Source of the DNA: Pyxicephalus adspersus | Taxonomy: Eukaryota; Chordata; Amphibia; Anura; Pyxicephalidae | Direction of reading: 5' to 3' | Assembly: GCF_032062135.1 (NCBI RefSeq) | Contig: NC_092862.1 | Span: 64,723,187-64,787,186 of the forward strand | Length of the DNA stretch: 64,000 bases | Part shown: positions 11,275 to 22,905 of the stretch, piece by piece | How positions within the stretch are numbered: the first letter of the stretch is position 1 | Layout of the letters: every line of letters starts with the position of its first letter | Made by a program: the position numbers and the translations under genes | Notes under the pieces: model-generated | Database searches by the model: none | Seen by the model: only the letters and a program-made list of their open reading frames with translations | What the model was told of the DNA's origin: nothing

Positions 11275-14200
11275 TAACAAAATAAAATAATTTAATACAT
11301 AATAATATAAATCCACTAACATGTAGTATCAGTATCTCTAAAGCTCCTTGGGCAGCACACTAATATCTGATTAGGTGTGAACTTTAGGTAGCAAAGGCTA
11401 ATGTAATTTGCTTTCATTATTAATGGAAATCAATACTTCATGTTCTATGTTTCCCTTGCTCCTCATAGTTTTCCTGAGGTTTTGACATTTCAATTGAATT
11501 ATGTGGTTTTTCACTGATTTCTAATTTTAGCTTCGCTTCATAATTCAGTTTAATCTATATTTTGTATGTACAGAAAGCACAGTTGTGTTTGTTGGGTATG
11601 TGATTACAGGGGACAGGGGTGGTAGCTTACTGCATGCATTGTATTTAAAGGATTATAATGAGAACACAAAACAGATTTTTTCTAAAGAGCTACCAGGAAA
11701 GAATGTCTTTTGGGTTACCCTACAGTCATTCTAAGGACCACCACTGTAATTGATTGTTTTACCTGGAAAAAGACAGTTGTATACAGCAGAATTTTGCTGT
11801 CCAATATAGAGTTCACAGTCAGCAAAATAAGATAAAGGGTACTGCTTACAGATGTCAAAAGATTCACTGTGTTGGCAAGGACACAGTAAAGAATTACCCC
11901 TTTTTCTCCTGTGCCAAGGCCTAGATAAGTGCTGGTGAGGTTTTCTGATGCTACCACTAGAGAGCCACCTAAGAATTAATCTTTTTTAGTTACGTTAAAT
12001 AGAAAAACATGGAATACCGAATACATGGGTTGTGCCCTTGTGATCATCTTGTTTCTTCCATCTCACACTTGTTGGGGTAGGAGTGACCTGATAAGAAGAA
12101 AGTTACGGTTGTTATGCGCTGATGGGTCATGAGAAAGAAAGCAGCTGGTAATATACAAAATATAATATCATACTAGCAATTGTAAATGTTTTCAAGTTAT
12201 AATGTAACCAGGAAGTTTGATCAAAGTGAGCTGGCAATGGTCATGTAACAATTTAATTGGTTAAGATCAGGGTATAAATGTTAACTATTGATAGCTTATG
12301 GCCTATAGATAGTTCTTTACTCTCTCATCCATTTATCCTACTCTCTCTCCTTTTTTCCATTCTTATAGCACTATTCAAATGAGAGGTGATCAAATGTGGG
12401 TAGAACACTAGCAAACTTGGATACTAATATTAAAAGCTAAACTAATTATCCAACATGTGTTGCTATATTTTTATATAAAAAGCCCTCCTTGTCCTTTGCT
12501 GTGATTCAATGCCTTAAAAGTCCCAAGGATATTTTTCCTCACCCAAATTTATTTTTATCTTGAATAGGAAACAATAAAACATTTGAAAAATATGGATGGC
12601 TTAGATTTGAGTGCTGACTGTGACATTTTCTGGATACACGTAAAGAAATGCCAGCTTCTCCCTGCCTAACAGTTAGATGATTAGATGATTTGAAAATGGC
12701 CAATCCCTGGGGAGTCATGTGATCTTGCTGTTGGGTCTGTTGCTGTTTTGGACCATTGTAAGCATCCAATAAAGATAAGTACTAACTTTCAATTAGGCAC
12801 TTCCTGATTGATTTTTGTCATTCTTTAACCCTTTCTAACACTTGTAATCCTACAAATACTTCCACCTTGTTACATGCTGTTTTTTGAAAAGGAGAATGAA
12901 TAACAAAGAAAGCTTTGCTGTATTTATTTTTTTTCTTCATTGTTGTGTTTAAAGGAGCAAGCTTAAAGAACATGTTAGGTCCCTTCCTCCTCATTTATGT
13001 TAGCCAATAAAGGATATAAACTAAACTCCAAATTTCCATATAAAGTAAGCATGCTGTAAATAGAAGCATATTTGATAAATATTTATTTAACCAAGTTGTA
13101 TTTTTTGTTTAACCCTTTTGCAGCCAGCAAAATATGAAAAGTAATGCGACCCCCCTGTAGTTCTTATGCCCTCATGTTTACCTCAGGGAGCCCGAGATTA
13201 GAAGAAGACCCTCACAAGATGGGCAGTGGTTGGAATAGAGGAAAGATCATATACCAATATACAACTGGCCCCTATTCTGCTTATAATAATAAGTTTTATT
13301 GGTAAGAATACACTCCAAAAACAGCTAAAATATAATTGGTTTTAGTGCTTACATATCTGAAGAAGGATCCCATGACATTGGGTGCACAACCATTCTACCC
13401 AAATTTTTTACTATTCTCTAATAATATTAATTATGTCACTGACTGCGAAGAGGTAATACTGCATTATAAGGTATCTCTAATTCAGATTACATAGCCTTAG
13501 TGTGATTTAGGATGTTTTTTTCACAAACAAACCTTGAAGATGCACTGGCTAGAAATTAAATGAAATATTCTTTTACATCTAGCAGCACATCCAAAATTAC
13601 CAAAAGACATATGTGGATATTCTTCATAATGAACCATATTTGTTACTTAGTATTGTGGTTTAGTGGTGTTGTATCTAAAACAATGGAAACCTCTGTATTC
13701 ATTCAAGCGACACCTTTGTAAATCCAAGGAGTCCCAAATTCTGCTGTGATACTGTAACATAGCAACTAAATATGAATCACCATACAATAAAGACCTGCAT
13801 ATGAAACAAAAAGTCAGATAATAGGTAATTTACCATATTTTAAAATAATCAAAAGAACATATAATTTAAAACAGTCTAGCTTTAAAAATAAAGCTATGCT
13901 ATCAAATTTGTGTAGATGTGTAAAATAAGATTATTAATGCAGTTAAAATAAAAATAACAAGAATTAATAAGAAGGGATGGCATACTCATAACAAAAAGGA
14001 AGGGGGTAGAATTGACAGATATTGCATATTTCTTACTGAACTTCGTGCAGAGCCCCATAATGCCCAAAGGCTTTCTTCTTGCTGTATCCTTCCCAACAGC
14101 TAAAAGGTTCATGTAGTTATAATATATGCTATCAATGCCCATGTTTGTTTGACTATGTGTAAGAGGTTATACAGTTTTGGGTAAAAGCAAGTACACCACA

Positions 14201-14307
14201 AAGACAATGCAGAGTTTTTTTGTTTTTTTTAAAATATCTGAGCAAGCAAACATTAGATCATTATTCAAATAGTGCCCACATAAAAGTTAACAAATGAAAC
14301 CTAAAAT
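11275..14307. other. AT-rich non-coding stretch
   Basis: No recognisable gene or repeat. An 80-codon minus-strand frame at 11715-11957 is hydrophobic but lacks a recognised family or clear splice context. Confidence 0.4.
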
Positions 14308-14508
14308 GGGCAATGGAGAGGATACACCTTCATCAGTGAACCTGGGTAATCTAGCAAACCCGGAATGAATTTCCTAAAGTCATTTGCTACTTGTTAGCAA
14401 ATATTTTCAATCCTGGACCAGATCCATTCCATGTTTTTCAGATCAGCCAGGTTCACTGATAAAAGTGTATCCACTCCAACCTTATAGACCTTTAAAAAAT
14501 CAGGCACA
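14308..14508. mobile_element. Hairpin MITE, eroded copy
   Basis: Retains GGAGAGGATACACCTTCATC, the CCTGGGTAATCTAGCAAACC arm, the complementary arm, and the right end TTTAAAAAATCAGGCAC. The left terminus is lost. Confidence 0.7.
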
Positions 14509-14529
14509 ATGTTCTTATTCCCATATTCA

Positions 14530-14660
14530 AACAGAAATGCAGATTTTTTTATTTGTCAAAATATATACCCCCCAGTTCACCTCAACACTTCAAATAAATG
14601 AAGTTAGAACCAGGTGTTCCAAAATAGGGGCCATTTAATAAACCTCTTTAAGTACAATGA
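14530..14660. repeat. Repeat related to the right part of 1874-2088
   Basis: AAATGAAGTTAGAACCAGGT then GGGGCCATTTAATAAACCTC matches the segment around 2023-2075. It abuts the hairpin element, as at 1874-2318, so the two may form one larger repeat unit. Confidence 0.45.
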
Positions 14661-16800
14661 GGAAAACTGTCTTGGTCGAACCTCATATATCAAGGATATG
14701 ATATTCTTTTGCTAATGATATATGTGATGTCATCATTAGGGGTTACTGACATTCAACCTTCAACCGTTTGACCTACTAGATATGTGAAGAATTTCCAGGC
14801 TAAAACTGGGTACAACCCCCTCTGCTGTCTGGACAAGCTGTCTGGATCAGCAAGCTATTATTTTATCTACCTTATCTCTAGGTAAGGTGAACTGTTTTCT
14901 AAATATGACCTGGATCCCTAATTCAAACACTCACCTCTACCCACAATTTTTTGTTTTTAGGCATTCCCAATTATTTTTATGTTCCCTACAGCTCCAATGT
15001 CAATCTGGGCGACTATAGTTTATCAGCTCACTGAACAATACAAAATTCTTCAAAAGAATCTTTAAAAGAATTTACATTTAACACTTTACAATAAACACTT
15101 TACTGTTTACCTACCCCTTAAGCTGCCTTTTGACCCCTGTTTTTTCCCAGTAATATTGTAAAAAAATAATACTTAACCCAACTCTGAAAAAAGGTCCGTT
15201 ACACTCTCACCCAACCTTTAGGTGCCCCCTTCCCACTTAGCACAAAGGCTGTAGAATTGAGCCTGGAACTACCCTATTGCTATAGCTCTAACTCTAATAG
15301 ATTCGTTTAGATATACCTTCTTTACTTTGTGCCAAGAGCCTAAGCCCAGATTCTGCATTATAATCATTGATATCTAAATCCAGTCACAGAAGAGTCTGAT
15401 CCTTTAGATGATTAATTCTTTAATCTGGAGATTAAAACCCTGATTCACATTATTTTTTAAAACTTTTATCTAAAATCCATGCCCTAAATTCTAGGATTCA
15501 TTTGCTGTCTAAATTCAGATTTCCTTTACCTTTTTGTCTAATGACAATTAGGGGGACAGGAAGGGACGGAGCACAAACAACAGTAACACCATGACAGAGG
15601 CTCTAACCTTTCCCCACTCATAATTATATTGAAGTGTTAAGTATATGTACATTATATTACCATTAGTTGAAGGAGTCTAAAAATTGTTTAGCAGAATAGT
15701 TTACCTCTTTATTTAAGATTATTAAAAATAGATTTTTTATATATTTTTTTTTTTTATATATATATCCTTCTTGGATTCACAACAAGTTTACTTAAATATT
15801 CAAAAATAATCTGAAATATGTGAATAGAAACACTAAACAAGATCCATGAATACTTGATGTTTTTACAAAAGATTTAGCGGTCTGTGATAGAACAAAATGG
15901 TAACAAATCTTTTGGTGTGTGGTATTAATAAGTAAAAACTCATGTTGCACTGTTTGAAGTAAGCATTGAATCAAGAGAATTATGAACGTAATAATAAAGC
16001 ATTTAACTTGAAAGTTGGCCTTGTTTATTGCTATCATATCAGCTAAAATAAATTCATGTCTTGTCATTCCAAAATATATTTCTAAAGAAAAATTTCTTCC
16101 TAGAGCTATGTCTGTGTTTCTATTTAAAGGAGGACTTTGGGCTAAATAAGCTAAATAGGAGTTGAGGGAAAGATAAGGAACAAATCATACCTCAATATTC
16201 ATGGCCTAGCTATACATTTTTCAAAAGGTCCAGAACGACGAACTTCTTCCTTCAGGTCTTATAGTCACAGCTGCATAACTTGTTTGAGGTTTTTAGGAAT
16301 TTCCCTAAAATTGTACTGGGAGTATTCTTACCCAAGGGCTAGTTTATTAGCAGCGGCTTCAGTGATGTTCCTAAAAAAATGTTTGAGAAGGTTTATTCCT
16401 AGGCTACCTCTCTTCCCCACTACCTCTCCTATCTGCTTGTTTTTTACTGAAATTCTTCTTTTTTAGTATTTATTTATTAAATTACAGACAATCTTATGGG
16501 ATTGATTAAAAAATAATAGTATACAAATGTTACTACAAACAATCCCTGTTCCTTGTTTTCTGTTGAATGCTATATTTTGTCTGTTTGTGATAAAGTCTGC
16601 ATATTCATCTGTTCAGTGTAGGACACTGGTGATTTATAAGAAAACTTAAATATTGGGAGCATCATGTAGAGATAATCACAAAGCAGATAAGATAATTAGT
16701 GCAATATTAAAAAAATGCTCAGGTAATTTGTTACATCAATGAAAAAGAAGAAAGCATCAAAAAAAGTATTAGTTACAAGTAATACATTACACATACCTAT
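14661..16800. other. Non-coding stretch
   Basis: Nothing recognisable apart from a T-rich/TA low-complexity tract at about 15730-15765. Confidence 0.4.
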
Positions 16801-16810
16801 GTGCTCATGA

Positions 16811-16853
16811 GTTTATCCTCTCCAGCCTTGGAGAGTTTTAATAAATCAGGCCC
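16811..16853. repeat. Right end of a hairpin MITE
   Basis: Only the right terminus is present: TCCTCTCCAGCCTTGGAGAG through AATAAATCAGGCCC. Confidence 0.65.
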
Positions 16854-17234
16854 AATGTATACTGATGTATCCAGTGGTAAAATGAAGGTCATCAGAACAA
16901 TAGAGATTTCAGGTTGGATTTCACAAATGTAATATGGCACTATCTCCAGTGGTTGAGGGTGGAGATCAGACCACATAGAGGGCCAATATTCCCCAACACC
17001 AACATCTGCGTTAGGGTGTTTCACTCCTTCAGTTTCTCTCTTCTCCTTCAGGTTAACTCCTTTGTTCTGTTGACTTTGCTGGAAACTCATATTAAGTTGA
17101 TGAATTTGTTTATCTGTCTTTCCTTGCTGCGGTAACTGAACTCTTTCTATCAAAACCATTACTCTTTCTAAGACCTCAGCAGGTTATTTTCTGATTAGTT
17201 TTTTTTCAGTTTTCTGTCCTAGAGCACCAACAGT

Positions 17235-17457
17235 GGCCCTGATTTAACAAAGCTCTCTGAGACTCGATACCATAGACTATCATGGGAGAAGCTGGGTGAT
17301 CCAGCAAACCTGTAATGGATTTGGTCCAGATTTTAAAACATTTGCCAAATAATAGCAAACCAATTTAGGAAATCCATTCAAGGCTTGCTGGATCACCCAG
17401 GTTCACCCATGATATTCTATCTTCTCCAGTCTTGGAGAGCTTTGGTGGATCAGACTT
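17235..17457. mobile_element. Hairpin MITE, ATCATGGG subfamily
   Basis: GGCCCTGATTTAACAAAGCT at the left, GGAGAGCTTTGGTGGATCAG at the right. The inner arms GCTGGGTGATCCAGCAAACC / GGCTTGCTGGATCACCCAGG are complementary. It differs from the main subfamily by ATAGACTATCATGGG in place of ATACACTTTCATCAG. Confidence 0.8.
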
Positions 17458-19507
17458 GTTGTTTCTGAACTTTTTGTAAAATTGTGTTGGCCCTATGGCC
17501 TTTTACTGAGGAACCCATGCTCAAACCACTCCAATGATGTAGACACCTGAGGTTAAAGCATAGGTGGTTTATGTAATCTGCCAATTTCTTTGCCTTTTTT
17601 TTTATTCCTGGAAGTTTTAGGGTATACACCCGAATGATTGCCAATATGTCAGTGAAGGTTCTCATTCATACAAGTCCTTGTATATAGTAGTAGTTAGTCA
17701 CATTCAGCTGGACTTGTTTTTGTAATGTTGAAGACTAGATAATTAGGGGAAGTGGAGCTAAATGTAAATATCAGAGGGTGTCTGGTACAGGTATGTATGT
17801 ATGCTAAAATGCCAAAATTACAAACACAACCCACAGTTTGCTGTCACTTTTAGTTTATTACATCATATATGGGTAGCATGACAACTGAATATTCAGTATT
17901 TTTACTAATGGGAATTAGATGTGATTGTACTATAAAGATTATGTGAAAAAGGTTTCTATCTTTTGTATATGGACCATATTTTTCCATTCATTTTCCTAAA
18001 ACAGATGGCAAGAAATGAATATCTCACTGGGTAAATATTTCAAGTATTAAGGAAACCTCTGCTAATATTTCTTCCAAAAAAAAAAAATCTTAACTCACGA
18101 CTGCCCTTTTAAATTGTAACTTTCATGTATAATGTAATCTTTCTTTTCCAATAAAGCGTACATTTGGGGTTTTGTCTCATTTTCATATAAATAGTAGATC
18201 AGAAGTACATGAAACTTAAAAGAGCAATTGTGTTATGAATAAAACATAAAATAATGCTAGCACTTAGAAATCACATAAGATTAAAATCACACTGTGCCAT
18301 TAGAGTACTTTATCTGCATAAAGTATTATTAACCAAAGGGGGAAAAAAGGTAAAATCCTTTTGAGAAAATCCTTGAGCACAAAATATTCTGCTGTAGAGA
18401 ACAGTGTGGTAAGGGAATTTATTCAACGAACAGGTGTTTTCAAAAATAGACACAGCTGGGATCATGCTGTTCAGCTTTCAAGAAAAAGAATTACTTGACA
18501 GGAGTAACATTTAGTAAAATTATAGTGAGCTTTTCTACTAATAAAACAGTTGGTGATCTACTAACATTAAATATTAAATTAATGCTCTTGTAGAGGTCTA
18601 CAGTGAAAAATGACATTGTGCATTTAGAATATGTCAAATTTATTAGTTAACTGATGTCTGTATTTCTTGTTGTAAAGAAAGAAATTGCCTGAGGGGCTGG
18701 TAAAAGTATGATTCTGTTTCAAGTAGAAAAATCATATATAATTCACAATTCATTTTGCCTATGATAGACTGACATCAACAGCAATGCTGTTTCCGAAGTA
18801 TGACAAAGAAATTGATAGATATAAATCATTTAAACTGTAACAAAAGATAAATTGGCGGATTTTCCTAATGTCAAGTACAAAGGTAAGGTTCAATTGGGAT
18901 TTTGCAAGGGGAGAATTGTAGTTGCGTACAGTTAATTATTTTATCTTCCTTAGGTAAACTGAAAGCTTTGAATAAACTTGCAGTGATGAGAAATTAGCCT
19001 TTAATGTGCCAGGTAATTAAACAGGAAAAAACAGTAAAAGACTGCAAATTAATAAAAACCACAAAACAGCTGAGCAGCCAGCCTTGTCTACCCTTTCAGT
19101 ATTGCTAAGTAAATATTTCTCTAAAGCACTCTTATAGGCAAAAAGAGTTATAATTAATGCAAAAAATGATTATTTAGTAAGTCATTGCTAACAATGCAAC
19201 ATTACCTAAGGATAAGAGAACCAGTCTGTTTAAAGCAGCAGTAAGTAGCAGATGGGCATGATTAGCTTGAGGTAGGTAACTGGGAATTATTAATAATACT
19301 AATACCATTCTGGTAGTCATTTTGATAGACTTCCCTAAAGACTATATAATCACTTAACCTGGAAAACAGTTTAGCCACCATCTTTAGCAGGCAGTTAGCA
19401 GAAATTAGGCAAATGGCCACTTACCCATACATTATTCTTAGCATACAGGGTTAGACATTTGTTGTCTTTTGTGGAAAGACAAATGGGCTATGTTTATATA
19501 CAGTAAG
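17458..19507. other. AT-rich non-coding stretch
   Basis: No repeat family or gene recognised. Looks like unique sequence; conservation cannot be judged from one sequence. Confidence 0.4.
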
Positions 19508-20153
19508 TGTAAGGCCCTGGTCCAGCAACCGTGCTCCCCCAATTTACCGCCAAACTCTTCACCTATAGCAAGACCCCGCTCAGCTTTGGGAGAACGGTTG
19601 TGTTTCCCAGCACACGGTTGCCCCCAGGCGCAAGGGATGGTGCCCTGGGAAGGACTGGCAAAAGACCAGGAGCCACAGATAAACCAGTACTAAGATACCA
19701 ACATAGACAAGTCTATAATACAGAGCAGAGGTCATACACAGATAATCCATCAGCCAGACGAAGTACACAAGCAAAAGGTCAGTCCAAGCTGCGTACAAAC
19801 CATAGGTCAGGAACAGGCAAAGTCGGCAACAGAAAAAAAGACATGAAATTCACTCCAGCACAGGTTAGCCCAGCTAAACTCTACAATAGGCCCTGGGAGC
19901 AGAGAGGCTATAAAGTCCCAGCTAATGGCAGCACAGGAGCACTAATCAGCTCCAGAAATCCCCTTCAGCTGTACACAAAAGTTTGTGCTGGGGATGCCGA
20001 GAACATTTTAGGCTGCACAGCTAAAGGGAAGCAGAAGATGCTGCTTTTTCCTTGCTGCTGCCTCCAAGTGTCACCGCTGGACAGGATAAATGGGAGGAGA
20101 TACTGCCGTGGCACACAGCACAGGACTGCTGACCCCACAAGCATGTCCTAACA
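19508..20153 (+). mobile_element. Solo LTR, about 646 bp
   Basis: Begins TGTAAGGCCCTGGTCCAGCA and ends GCATGTCCTAACA, that is TG...CA as in LTRs. Its boundaries match three other copies (40859-41502, 57504-57742, 62236-62594) that have perfect 5-bp target duplications. Here the flanks GTAAG and ATGAG agree at only 3 of 5 bases, so the duplication has probably mutated. It is GC-richer than its surroundings. A 206-codon open frame (19531-20151) lies inside it and shows no domain, so it is probably fortuitous. No internal retroviral-type genes are present, as expected after LTR-LTR recombination. Confidence 0.75.
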
Positions 20154-20403
20154 ATGAGTTATATTCATGGCTGCAATTATGAAGGGACTTTAAAGGGCAA
20201 ATGAATATCTCCTATTTACTTTACCTTTTATATTTTTAAATTCAGTAGAATCCCTTTTGTGTGTTGAAATATTATATAATATTAAATAAATATTGCAGTA
20301 TTTCTGCCCAGTATCTTATTTTATGTTCTAATGCAGTGCTGAATTGGTAAATGTAGTCAGTCCATTTGATTTGCATTCCTTTAGGTTTCGGACAACACTC
20401 TTT

Positions 20404-20627
20404 GGCCCTGATTTATGAAAGCTCTCCAAGGCTGGAGAGAATACACTTTCATCAGTGAAGTTGGATGATCCAGCAAACCTGGAATGGATCTGGTCCAGGG
20501 TTAAAAACATATGCTAGCAAAAAGCAAAATATTTTTAAAAATCCATTCCATGTTTTCTGGATCACCCAGCTTCACTTCTAAAAGTGTATTCTCTCCAGCC
20601 TTAGAGAGCTTTCTTAAATCAGGCCCT
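20404..20627. mobile_element. Hairpin MITE, full-length copy
   Basis: GGCCCTGATTTATGAAAGCT at the left, AGAGAGCTTTCTTAAATCAGG at the right, with complementary arms around GGATGATCCAGCAAACCTGG and TTTTCTGGATCACCCAGCTT. Confidence 0.8.
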
Positions 20628-20639
20628 TTGTGTAAGCCA

Positions 20640-21400
20640 TGTGATCCTTCTTTCCTGACTGCGAATATCACCAGCAGCCACATGTAGTGGATGGAGCAGA
20701 GAGGGTAAAAGTGTGCTACAGGGCTGGTTTGCATGGCCAAGATCTATCAGAAAAACAAGAGGGAGAAGAAACAATTGAAAAGATGACAATGGAATACTAA
20801 ATGTATGAAGGTAAACTACTGAATAAAATAGATATGAGTGAAAATAATTAATTGATATTTTTAATCAAATTTCTGCCACAATTGCAATGAATTCTGTCTA
20901 ATTGCTAACACTGAAAACTGGCTTCTCTTTTTTAAACCTGGCAAAAAGCACGAAAAGCCACAGTGCCAAAACATTTCCCAAATTGCAGTCAAGCAAACTC
21001 TGTCATTCCAAAATTAATTTTGGGCTTGCTTGGCAGACATGTACTCTAGAATTCTTGCACAGGAGAAGATCTACAAAAAATGTATTTGGGAAATTAAACA
21101 AAGTTCAAATTAAACACTCCTACTATATACTATAACCTAATTGTGACATTTAGGAGGATACATTAGAACTGGAATATATTCATAGGGCATGAATCACTAT
21201 GGGTTGATGCAGATGACTAAGTGATGTTATCGGTAAACCACAATTTTAAATTGCCAAAATAAAAATAACAGAAATCCCAGATACATTTTTAATCTACAGG
21301 GAGCCACCAGATACAAATATTTGCTAATATATCATCTGTCATTACCCAAATGAACCTATATACACTATTGGCTCACATTTATTCAAAAGAAAGAGAAACC
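20640..21400. other. Non-coding stretch
   Basis: Nothing recognised between the hairpin element and the possible Penelope-like fragment. Confidence 0.4.
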
Positions 21401-21469
21401 TGTATTGGCCTCATTTTTACAGAAACTAACACCATATTGTCATCTACAAAAAGATAGCAGTTCATTCTA

Positions 21470-21620
21470 TCTCCCTATGCCCACGGATGTGGACCCTGCC
21501 CACAGTTGTACCCAAGCTGTTTTTCTTTTCAAAGCATTACCGAATCTTCACAAAGAGCTAAAGGAAGTTTAATTACTTTATAAGTTGTATATATTGGACA
21601 AAAAACATTATTTGTACATG
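21470..21620 (+). pseudogene. Possible Penelope-like fragment (Cys linker plus GIY-YIG remnant)
   Basis: The translation around 21480-21510 reads PRMWTLP in one frame and HGCGPCPQL in another, the latter resembling the CGxCxxC linker before the PLE nuclease. About 75 bp later comes VVYIGQKTLF-like sequence, similar to a YIG motif. Short, with no RT domain; it could be coincidence. Confidence 0.3.
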
Positions 21621-22019
21621 ATTTTATTGTGTTCTATATTTTCAAATAAAAGTTATATTTTAATTAATAGGAACCTCAAATGTCCTACTTTTGGATTGTT
21701 TTGGATATAATTCTAGGATGTGGTACTATGTAGGACCTATACTTCCTTTCACATAAAGTACATTATTTTTATTAAATCATTTTAGTTCTTTATTCACAGA
21801 CATGTTCCTGGTGAGACTAGTGATATTTCTCCAACTGTCACTGAATAATTTACATGCAACTTCAAGTTACAAATTTGCTACCTAATTACTCCTCCTATTC
21901 TTTGTCATCTATTTGTCCCCTACTACCCGTGACATTATTTGTACTCTACGTAATGTGTTTCTAATGCAACCATGTTGTCTAATGTTAAACTGAAATTCTT
22001 TAAAAAAAAAAAAGTTATT

Positions 22020-22905
22020 GGAAAGAAAAGAGGCATTGAGAAGTTCAGCTATCAGCAGCAATTAGCTGAACCAAATCTATTCAGAGATTTTTAGGGGGAA
22101 TATGATCACCCCGTAAAAATATATAAATGGTTCATAAAGAGAACTCGATTCACATATATTAAATTTAGGGACATTGCAAAGGACAAGGGGGCACTCTTTG
22201 TGCCTAATTTATTAAAGCTCTCCAAGGGTAGAATAGATACACTTTCATCAGTGAAGCTGGGTGATCCAGCAAACTTGGAATGCAACTGGTCCAGGATTGA
22301 AAACATTTGCTTTACAAATAGTAAATGACTTTTAAGAAATCCAGTCCAGGTTTGCTGAATCACTCAGGTTCACTGATGAAAGTGTATCCTCTCCAGTCTT
22401 GGAGAGCTTTAATAAATCTGTGTCTTTGTGTCTGGAGGAAAAGAAGTTTAATTTTTGTATCAGGAAGTGATTCTTCACAGTAAAGTGTGAAAATGTGGAA
22501 TAGGCTCCCTCAGGAAGTAGTTTTAGCAAGTTCGGTAGAATGATTGGATGTTTTTTTAGAAGCACAGAATATACCTGGGCATTAAATTTTAAAACAATTG
22601 GGAATTACACCAGACAAAGGGAAATGTAATGACATCAGAGATCATAGATCCAATGACACCAGAGACTAATAATGCAAGGAATATCGATTGCCTCACAGGA
22701 TCAGGAATTTTTTCCCCTACTGGTGTATAGTGAACCATGTTTATAAGGGTTTTCTTGCCTTCCTTCGGACCAACTATGTATGTATGTTTTTTTCTGGAAT
22801 ATGCTGGTTTCTAGCATGTTTATTTCTTAGTGATTGAACTTGATGTACTTATGTCTTTTTTTCAACCTGATTATGTACCTGCTGCAATTAAACATACTTT
22901 AAGAG
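22020..22905 (+). pseudogene. CR1-like LINE 3' fragment, split by a hairpin MITE
   Basis: Aligns by eye with 37555-38190: the AGTTCAGCTAT / TTAGCTGAACC segment, then GGGCACTCTTTGTG, then (after the MITE at 22203-22422) TCTGGAGGAAAAGAAGTTTA, AATGTGGAATAGGCTCCCTC, TAGAAGCACAGAATATACCT and the 3' end TTTTTTTCAACCTGATTATG. The protein is the far C-terminus of a CR1/Rex1-type RT (FFTV.., W..LPQEVV.., FK..LDVF pattern). Badly diverged and 5'-truncated, as LINE copies usually are. Confidence 0.7.
22203..22422. mobile_element. Hairpin MITE with perfect 8-bp target duplication
   Basis: TCTTTGTG occurs at 22195-22202 and 22423-22430 on either side. Removing the element restores the CR1-like reading GGGCACTCTTTGTGTCTGGA, seen intact at 37768-37795. 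The 8-bp duplication fits hAT-type transposition. The inner arms GCTGGGTGATCCAGCAAAC and GGTTTGCTGAATCACTCAGG are complementary. Confidence 0.85.

Noticed and set aside
11715..11957. 80-codon hydrophobic minus-strand frame
   Set aside because: Membrane-protein-like composition, but no family recognised and no neighbouring exons seen.
16797..17159. 120-codon minus-strand frame with polar N-terminal part
   Set aside because: It runs into the end of a hairpin MITE, has no recognised family and no clear splice signals; kept only as a remote possibility of an old exon or repeat.
19531..20151. 206-codon open frame
   Set aside because: It lies wholly inside a solo LTR and shows no domain; other copies of the LTR do not keep it open.
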